From positions 16,725,346 to 16,789,345 of the forward strand of contig CM020618.1 in assembly GCA_009829735.1 (NCBI GenBank): DNA of 64,000 bases, in the 5' to 3' direction. The notes under the pieces were generated by a model. That model did no database searches. It saw only the letters and a program-made list of their open reading frames with translations, and was not told the origin of the DNA. Below are positions 55,109-64,000 of the stretch, in pieces (position 1 is the first letter of the stretch; each line of letters starts with the position of its first letter). The stretch is from Pyropia yezoensis. Taxonomy: Eukaryota > Rhodophyta > Bangiophyceae > Bangiales > Bangiaceae. Made by a program: the position numbers and the translations under genes.

Positions 55109-57028
55109 CTACTTCATCAGAAGCTGCTCCCCCTCAGGCATGACCGCGACAAACCCCCCGCCACCAGACCGCACCTCCCCCAGAACCTCCAGCAGGTTGC
55201 CAAACTTGACCTTGGACACAGCCGACGAGCCCAGACCAGCCTCGGCCAGCTCGGCCACCATCCCCTCAGCTTCCGCACGGCTCGCCGTCTCCAGCCAGCG
55301 CTGCATCGAGAACCCCCGAAGAACTAGGTCCTTGCCCGTCAGTGCCGACACGGGCACGGTCAGGCCGGGGGTCGCCGAGCCGTAGGTTACCAGGGTACCG
55401 CTGGGCCCCAGCATGCGAGCCATCTCAGTAGCCACTTTGCCACCCTGTGAAGAACACACGGCCCAGGGACGACATAACACCATGTAGAAACAGCAGAATT
55501 AAACGAATGGACAGCCGAGCGCGGGACCAACGCCGTGAGCGTCATGAGAAGTCCACACGAAACGTATACTGGTCAGACACGTGTGGGACGTGGGAGCTCG
55601 AACAGGATGCGGCGAAGGCTGCCAATACTGCTCGCGTGCGAACGTCATCCCACAACCGCTCAAAAGAACAATACAAACGTACCGTCCCGTTCAGGGCAAG
55701 CTTTGGTGCCCCGACATCCGCAATGACTTCCCGAATGCCCGAAGACGACGCGTAGGCCTCAGACACAACCACGTCGCCACCAGCGGCCTTCAGGCGCTCA
55801 ACAGTCATGGTGTACTCCGCATTTTCCTGTGGAATCAGGCAGGAATAGAAACAAGCTCGGAGAGCGAAAAAGTCGTGAGGGGACCAAACCAACCACATAC
55901 GACAACAGCCACGCGTCAGCAATGCTGAGAGTACAGGGTGTCGCGAGAGATGCACTCGGCGGAAAAGCGCGCCTCCGTGCACCACATAGGCGTGGCATAC
56001 TGTGGCCGTGCCACAAGACACGCTCGCCCTGCAAACCTCTACGATATATCATCCAATCGCTCGAGTCTGCTCCGATACACAGCACACCCCAGAGCGTTTC
56101 CAAGTGAAAAGCCACCCCCACCAGCAGCACGGCCCCTGTCCCCCGTACCTTCACAAACGTGACGGTCTTCACGCCCCGCTTTGCCGCGAGCTGCACGACA
56201 GCTTCGCCAACGGCAGACTCGCCGCCGCTCTGTACGACCACGTCCCCAGACGCCAGGGAGCTAAAGTCACTAAGCAGCCGGAGAGCAGTCGAGGCACCAG
56301 AGGTGAGCGTCGCCGCCACCGCCAGCGGCACCGACTTGGGCACGGCCAGCACGTCCGAGGAGGACAGCACCGCCGCGTGACGCCACGTGCCCAGACCAGC
56401 CTGTGGACAGTGACAACAGGAAGGGCACGCAATGACTCGCGAGATGCGACATAACATAAATCCAGCACGTCAGAAGCGAACTCAATGTGCGATGTCCCGA
56501 GAGTGACCCACTCCACCAGAAGAGGCCAGCTCGCCGCAGACACAGGCAACGCCCGCACAAGGGGGTCTTGTGCGATCCAAACCGCAACAAGCTCACGCTT
56601 CGCCAGCCCCAACGCGAGCACGACCCACAAAAGCTTGGCCCCGGCGGTCGGTCCCCCACCCCCCCGCTGTTACAAGCCCGTACCTTGGCTGGCACCACGT
56701 AATCCCCTTCCTTCAGTCCCTTGACGCTGCTGCCCACTTTGGTAACCAACGCAACCCCACCATGACCTGCCACGCGAGGAAAGGGCGCCTTGCCCACGCC
56801 TCCGTCCACACCCATGACTGCAGCCACGTCGCCCGCATCCACCCCCGCTACCAGAAACGAGACGGCCACCTGATCCCCTGAGGGAGCAGCAGCCGCCGGG
56901 GCCGTCGATGGGGTTATCACGGCAGATGGATGGCCATGTCGGGTATAGGTGTAGGCGGTAGGAGAAGAAGAGGCGGCGCGGCGCAGCGACGGCGCCGCCC
57001 GCCGCAGAAGAGACAGGGAGGCGAGCAT
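55109..57028 (-). CDS. Mitochondrial trans-2-enoyl-CoA/ACP reductase (MECR/Etr1)
   Basis: This enzyme performs the last NADPH-dependent step of mitochondrial fatty-acid synthesis, which supplies octanoate for lipoate. Exons 57028-56684, 56400-56149, 55826-55683 and 55444-55109 join in phase 0 to 358 residues; donors are GTACGG, GTACGG and GTACGT, acceptors CACAG. An Arg/Ser/Ala-rich N-terminus (LASLSLLRRAAPSLRRAASS) looks like a mitochondrial presequence. Family blocks follow: GHGGVALVTKVGSSVKGLKE, AGLGTWRHAAVL, AATLTSGASTALRLL, GDVVVQSGGESAVGEAVVQL, PKLALN joined to GGKVATEMARML, GTLVTYG and KDLVLRGF...W. This order and length match eukaryotic MECR, a zinc-free medium-chain dehydrogenase. 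The cofactor loop and catalytic Tyr were not verified in detail. The first ATG of exon 1's presequence was chosen. Confidence 0.92.
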
Positions 57029-58198
57029 CGCGGAGGGCGGGAGGTCGAGGAAGAAGCCCGATGGACAACCAACAAGACAGACGCCTGCAAACAGGTGCCT
57101 AGGGACAACAGCTGTGAATGTCAAGCTACCCACACCAACAGGCACGGGGATCGCGACCAGGGCCACTACGGACGCGCACGAGGCCCACTTGGTCGCCTGG
57201 TCGATGAGGTCGTCGACATGGAACGGCGCCGCGGATCCGCGATCGAGACGGAGGCCACAGGTGTTCGTTGGGCCAAGTACATTCTGCACACGTGTAAAAT
57301 AACTGAAAAGCGAATGCTTAACGTCTGGGAGTTTCGAAAAGCGCAGAGCGTCCCATGACCCGACTCTACACCTGGTTTAGGGACACCCCAGTTCAGGGAC
57401 ACCCCAGTTCAGGGACACCCCGGTTCAGGGACACCCCGGTTCAGGGACACCCCGGTTCAGGGACACCTTGGAGTGGGCAGCTGACGTTCGCTGGGCCGCC
57501 GGCGCCCTCTCGTTTGACGCTGCTGGCCAAGCCCTGGAAGAGGAAGCGGGCGACGTGGGGGACGGAGGCGGTAATGGACTTGCGGGAGCAGGGTGGGGCG
57601 CGCGGTGCGGGGGCGGCCGTGGCGGCGGCGGCTCCGCCAGGTGGGGTGTTGACGACGACTCTGTCGGGTGGGATAGGCACTGCGCGGGGGGGCGGGGGGC
57701 AGGGGGGGGGGACCATCCCAATGATTGGAGGGGAGGCTCTCGTGGGAACCGACACGCCCGTGATGGCGGTGACGGCGTCTGGCATGTACGGACATCGTGT
57801 GGCGGGCGGGCAGAGCGGCGCGAGGTCGGCCGCCCACCTCGAGGCGGCGGCTCCCAAGCACTGCGCGCCAGCAGAGGGAGGAAAGCCCGTGGCGTCGCGC
57901 CCGCCCGGGCGGCAGCCGGGCACGCAAGTGGAGGACGCGCTGCCGATGCCGGCCGCCGGGGGGTATTCCATGCCCGCCGCTCGTCGGCGGAGCCTACTCA
58001 AGCGCTGCCCCCAGTCGCTCTCCCGACACCCTAGCGGTTGGGGGCGCTTTACCGGCCGACCGTGGGCGTGGCGCCGTGCAGGCTGCCCGTGGCGGCGGCC
58101 GCGGTGACGGCGGCAGCGGCGGCGGCGGTGACAGTGTCTGTGGTAGGTGCAGAAAGACAAGACGCAGCATTCCTAAGAGCATGCCTCACTGTTGCCGA
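57029..58198. other. Intergenic with a 16-bp tandem repeat and low-complexity frames
   Basis: Beyond the tandem repeat (separate entry), both strands are open across 57440-58160 with Gly/Ala- or Pro/Arg-rich products lacking any domain. The MECR promoter probably lies at 57029-57370. Confidence 0.35.
57375..57470. repeat. Six 16-bp tandem repeats
   Basis: The unit is GTTCAGGGACACCCCG with slight variation (first copy GTTTAGGG..., last copy ending CTTG). Six copies fill 96 bp. Confidence 0.95.
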
Positions 58199-60748
<2,550 letters not shown>

Positions 60749-61909
60749 TCAGCTGCCCGGTGGCAAGTAGGGCATCGACCCAGGGTCTGAATCGCGGAAC
60801 GATGACGATGTCTCGCGCGACTGCCTGCCGCTCGCAGATCGCCCCTGCTCTTCGTCCTCAGAGTAGTGGCTGGACTTGTCATCCCGCTCTTCATCCTCCG
60901 AGCCGTCCCCGTCATGGTCGGCCCAGTCATTCGCACCCCCCCGAGCAGGCCTCTCGGGCGGGGAGAGCGAGAAGCTGGGCGCACCGTGTCGCACCGCGTA
61001 GTCCCCCTCATCGCCAGTAAAACTGTCCTGACCCTGGTAGGACGACGCCGCTGACGACCGCCGCCGCCTTTCGGCCATCCAGGTAAATGGGGAGTAGCGC
61101 GCTGCGCTCTCGGCCTGCGCACGGAAGTAGAACATCAGCCCCGCTCCAACAACCGCGACAGTGCCCACCACACAGCTCACGATGATGATGATGAGGGTGC
61201 TGGCACTGAGCCGCTTCTTGCTCTTGCGCACAATCAGCTCGCCAGTCTGCGCGTCAAAGGTGCCACCATTCTGCAGTCGCGAATCGTGACTCATTGCCGA
61301 CACCATCGACACCTCGATGAGATTGCCCACGTCCCGCCTTTTCCGCAGGGCCTTGACGAGCCCGGGTAGCTCACCAGGCTTCTTTTGAAAGCCGCAGTAC
61401 TCGGAAAACTCCACGGTGAGGTGTGCGTCCGCGTTGGCCATCGAGAGATAATAAATGACTGACCGCCGAGGCGCAATGCTGCTGGTGACCTTGACATGCT
61501 CGAGAAACATGGACTTCACCTCAACGCCACGCTCCTTGAACCAGGTGTTCGTGAGGCCCTTGAGCACGCGATCAAATTCGGTCGAGATGGTGCCTCCGGG
61601 CGGGTGCACAAAGTCGAGCTCAAAAAAGTAGTAAATCACCGGGCGCACGACAGGCGGTACCGACTTCGTGGTCGGGGCATCCGTCAGACGCAAGGTGGGG
61701 GAGAGGATGGCGCCTGCCGCCGGAGGCGGGGGCCCCCGAAGGATTTCACTGCTGCTGTCGCCACCTCGCCGAGACGCCCCAGCCGCAGGCCAAACCGGCC
61801 TCGTAGGCGCACTGGGAAGCAACAGCCCGCCTACCGCGGCTTGACCTGCACAGGCCGCACCCAGCACCGCCGCAACAGCCCATGCCGCCAACCGACAGCA
61901 GCGCACCAT
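60749..61909 (-). CDS. Type I single-pass membrane protein, unknown function
   Basis: This 386-residue protein starts with a signal peptide (VRCCRLAAWAVAAVLGAACA). A lumenal or outside domain of about 190 residues has an alternating pattern (VIYYFFELDFVHPP, VLKGLTNTWFKERGVEVKSM, SVIYYLSMANADAHLTVEF), which could be a ferredoxin-like or SEA-like fold. A single membrane helix follows (STLIIIIVSCVVGTVAVVGA, about residue 235), then a basic stop-transfer (ERRRRSS) and an acidic, Ser-rich cytoplasmic tail with repeated SEDEE-like clusters that look like casein-kinase sites. I do not recognise the family. The ATG at 61909 puts the signal peptide at the very start, better than the in-frame ATG at 61930. 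It lies upstream of Cpn60 on the same strand, with no sign of co-transcription. Confidence 0.75.
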   Translation of the reverse strand: MVRCCRLAAWAVAAVLGAACAGQAAVGGLLLPSAPTRPVWPAAGASRRGGDSSSEILRGPPPPAAGAILSPTLRLTDAPTTKSVPPVVRPVIYYFFELDFVHPPGGTISTEFDRVLKGLTNTWFKERGVEVKSMFLEHVKVTSSIAPRRSVIYYLSMANADAHLTVEFSEYCGFQKKPGELPGLVKALRKRRDVGNLIEVSMVSAMSHDSRLQNGGTFDAQTGELIVRKSKKRLSASTLIIIIVSCVVGTVAVVGAGLMFYFRAQAESAARYSPFTWMAERRRRSSAASSYQGQDSFTGDEGDYAVRHGAPSFSLSPPERPARGGANDWADHDGDGSEDEERDDKSSHYSEDEEQGRSASGRQSRETSSSFRDSDPGSMPYLPPGS

Positions 61910-63340
61910 GGTTGGGGGCGGGCGCAGCAAGACCTAGAGGGTGGAAGGGGACCGAGCCGCGACGAGGAAGAACCGTCCACGGATGGAGGATGGGGTCATG
62001 CAGAAGGTTGCGGAAAGGTTGATGGGGGCATACGGACGAAACCGCGCGCGTCTGGTGCGTGCGCACAGCAGCATCCACCGGCCAGAATGCCGGCGAGCAA
62101 ACAGGCCCAACCGTCGGAGCAAACTAAGCCTCGCCAACCTGTCCACCCACTAGTCGCTCTCGACTGCCAAGCGGGGAGGGGCTCGACGGACTCACGAAGA
62201 CGCGCGGTGCAGCAGCGGATGGCACGGACACGGCGTCTCCCACCTTGGAGCCCCGCGACGGCGGGGAGTACCGAACCGACGCCACCGACAGCCCGTGCGC
62301 TGCGCACGAAGAGGGGGTGCCAACAAGAGGGGGCACACGCCCCTCCTGCCGGCCGCGGAGACCTCGAGACCACGATGTCGCGCGTCCACGACCGGTGGCG
62401 TGGCCCGGGGTTGCGAACACGGATCCCGCTTCAAGCTTGGCCCTGGTTTCCACCCCCCGCAGCCACACGCCCACAGCGGCAGGACCCGGTGTGCGCAACC
62501 CATCAGGGCAGCCACCCAAACGATGCGCGAGGACGACAGCCGGGGCCGGTGGCAACAGTTCTGGCGGGTGGCCTCTCCCCGCGTGGGTCGGCAGGGGCGG
62601 GCACCAAAAGCCCACTGGAAGCACGGCCCGGGAGCCACCCTTTCACCCACAGCAGGTGCTGTGCAGCGGCGAGCAACGCCCGCGCACGGGACGGGCATCA
62701 CGTAGCGCCACTGGGTCGGCGGCACCGGCGATGGCAGGGAGTCGGGGCCGAGGCTGGGGCGGACGAAATCCCGCCACCCACCGCGCACCATCCGTTGCTC
62801 ACCCCCGCTCAGCACCGCCCGCCGATGCCGTCGATAGGCCATACGTATCGTGCTGTCGACGACGACGTCTGCGACGACAGTGCCACACAATCCGCCACCA
62901 GAAGCAGTCCACGGATATCAAAAAGTGGCCTGCCATCTGGAGGCCTCTTATCCTTATGGATATTGTGTGCCTTCGTCGTGGTCCCGCGTAGCTCAAGCTC
63001 CTATTGGCGGACCGCGCCCTCGTGATTTGGTGGTCCACCCCAGACATGAGAAACGCCGCAGCGCGGTGTCCGGGCATTTTATAAAAAAGCACGGTGAAGA
63101 CCCCGGATTGTCGGGCGCTGAGTGGCCAGTGTGACTTGGGGTTCTGCACAATTGCACCTGTCGTCCATCAGTTCCGAACGGAAGTTGTGTCACCATCACT
63201 CATTCCTCAGACGGAGGCACGTGATTGGTTTGGCTATTCCTTGACGCAGGATAGCTCTGACCTATCCTCTGAGCTACATTTGGCTCAGCGGATAGCTCAG
63301 AGCTATTTTATATGGGTTTTAGGTGCACCGGTAGACATGC
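61910..63340. other. No recognisable gene
   Basis: Upstream of the membrane-protein gene. Long GC-rich frames on both strands (61910-62890) have no domain. Near 63240-63305 imperfect inverted copies of GATAGCTCTGA/CAGAGCTATT form hairpins. Confidence 0.35.
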
Positions 63341-63366
63341 TCTGAGCTAAACACCCTTATAGTTGA

Positions 63367-63550
63367 GACAGTGAGAGAGTGAGAGAGTGAGAGAGAGAGA
63401 GAGTGAGAGTGTGAGAGAGTGAGAGAGTGAGAGAGTGAGAGAGTGAGAGAGTGAGAGAGTGAGAGAGTGAGATATTTAGAGTGAGAGAGTGAGATATTTA
63501 GTGAGATAGTGAGATATTTAGTGAGATAGTGAGATACAGTAGTGAGAGAG
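63367..63550. repeat. (GTGAGAGA)n microsatellite
   Basis: Mostly perfect GTGAGAGA units to about 63475, then variant units with GATATTTAGTGAGATA. It is purine-rich on the plus strand. Confidence 0.95.
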
Positions 63551-64000
63551 TGACAGACCATGCAAGGAGACATTTGGCGGCTACCAACTTTGCAGCGTAC
63601 CCGCTGTGGCGTCTTTCTGCCCACCAGAGTGTTCGCAGGAGCACATGGGTTTTCTCTCCTTTTTTGAAGTCTGCTTGGTCCGTTCCATGAGAAGTTACCC
63701 ACCCGGGGTAGTGCCAACGACCCCGGACCCACGCGCCCGCTCCATCGACTCTCCCCCTGACACTCCCAGACCCGAGTGCCTGCAGACGATGGGCAGCTGG
63801 ACGCCGCCCGCACCGTCAATCCCACCTTTCACGTATGTACTGCACACTGCCGCGGTCTGCTGTGGCGCCAGCGCGCACAGTGTAGGACGTTTGTACGTAG
63901 CCGCTTCCCTCTCGGCGCAACGCGGCGGTGCGTCGAGCGGCGAGAGGGGATCGACGTTTTCTGCCTCCGTAGAGGGACGCGGCTGACTCGGCGCGCCTCC
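63551..64000. other. No recognisable gene
   Basis: The last 450 bases have only short frames. A gene continuing past the window edge cannot be excluded. Confidence 0.3.

Noticed and set aside
61496..63025. A 509-residue plus-strand frame
   Set aside because: It starts inside the antisense of the membrane-protein gene and continues as Arg/Pro/Ala-rich sequence with no domain or conserved pattern.
63240..63305. GATAGCTCTGA inverted repeats as a transposon end
   Set aside because: The copies are short, imperfect and overlapping, and sit beside a microsatellite; no second terminus was found.

Overview
This window looks like nuclear DNA of a photosynthetic eukaryote, most likely a bangiophyte red alga (Porphyra/Pyropia-like). 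The reasons are very high GC with long C/G homopolymers, proteins padded with poly-Ala, poly-Gly and poly-Pro, few and short introns, a plastid-type Cpn60 and a putative plastid AtpI-like protein, and no bacterial operon structure. The species assignment is inference. All coordinates come from reading the sequence by eye, without a database search.

Genes, left to right: an R2R3-MYB regulator (2483-4615, +); an unusual protein joining an AtpI/CGL160-like membrane domain to guanylate kinase (10646-12682, +); a PH-domain Ser/Thr kinase (17157-13208, -) whose PH domain is split by a frame change in a 12-base G run; a trypsin-like C-terminal fragment (about 21.7-22.0 kb, -); an AMP-forming acyl-CoA synthetase with one intron (28496-26151, -); a Tc1/mariner transposase remnant (29839-29510, -); NAC-beta/BTF3 (49244-48663, -); a small membrane protein (50329-49841, -); a four-exon secreted protein resembling a lytic polysaccharide monooxygenase (53363-51358, -); a four-exon mitochondrial enoyl-CoA reductase (57028-55109, -); organellar Cpn60 (60025-58199, -); and a type I membrane protein (61909-60749, -).

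A 9.6-kb Ty3/gypsy element with a chromodomain lies at 32017-41651. Its two 645-bp LTRs differ at only about seven positions, yet gag, pol and an extra antisense reading frame are broken, and the reverse transcriptase has lost its YxDD region. It has no target-site duplication and is flanked by two diverged copies of another repeat with inverted ends. Between 42.3 and 47.2 kb several fold-back (MITE-like) elements cluster in lower-GC DNA.

The seven introns that can be placed share a pattern: six donors begin GTACG and all acceptors end ACAG. The genes do not form one pathway. Several serve organelles: Cpn60 (protein folding), the AtpI-guanylate kinase protein (probably plastid), and the enoyl-CoA reductase (mitochondrial fatty-acid synthesis). 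The rest of the window is mostly low-complexity or repetitive intergenic DNA.
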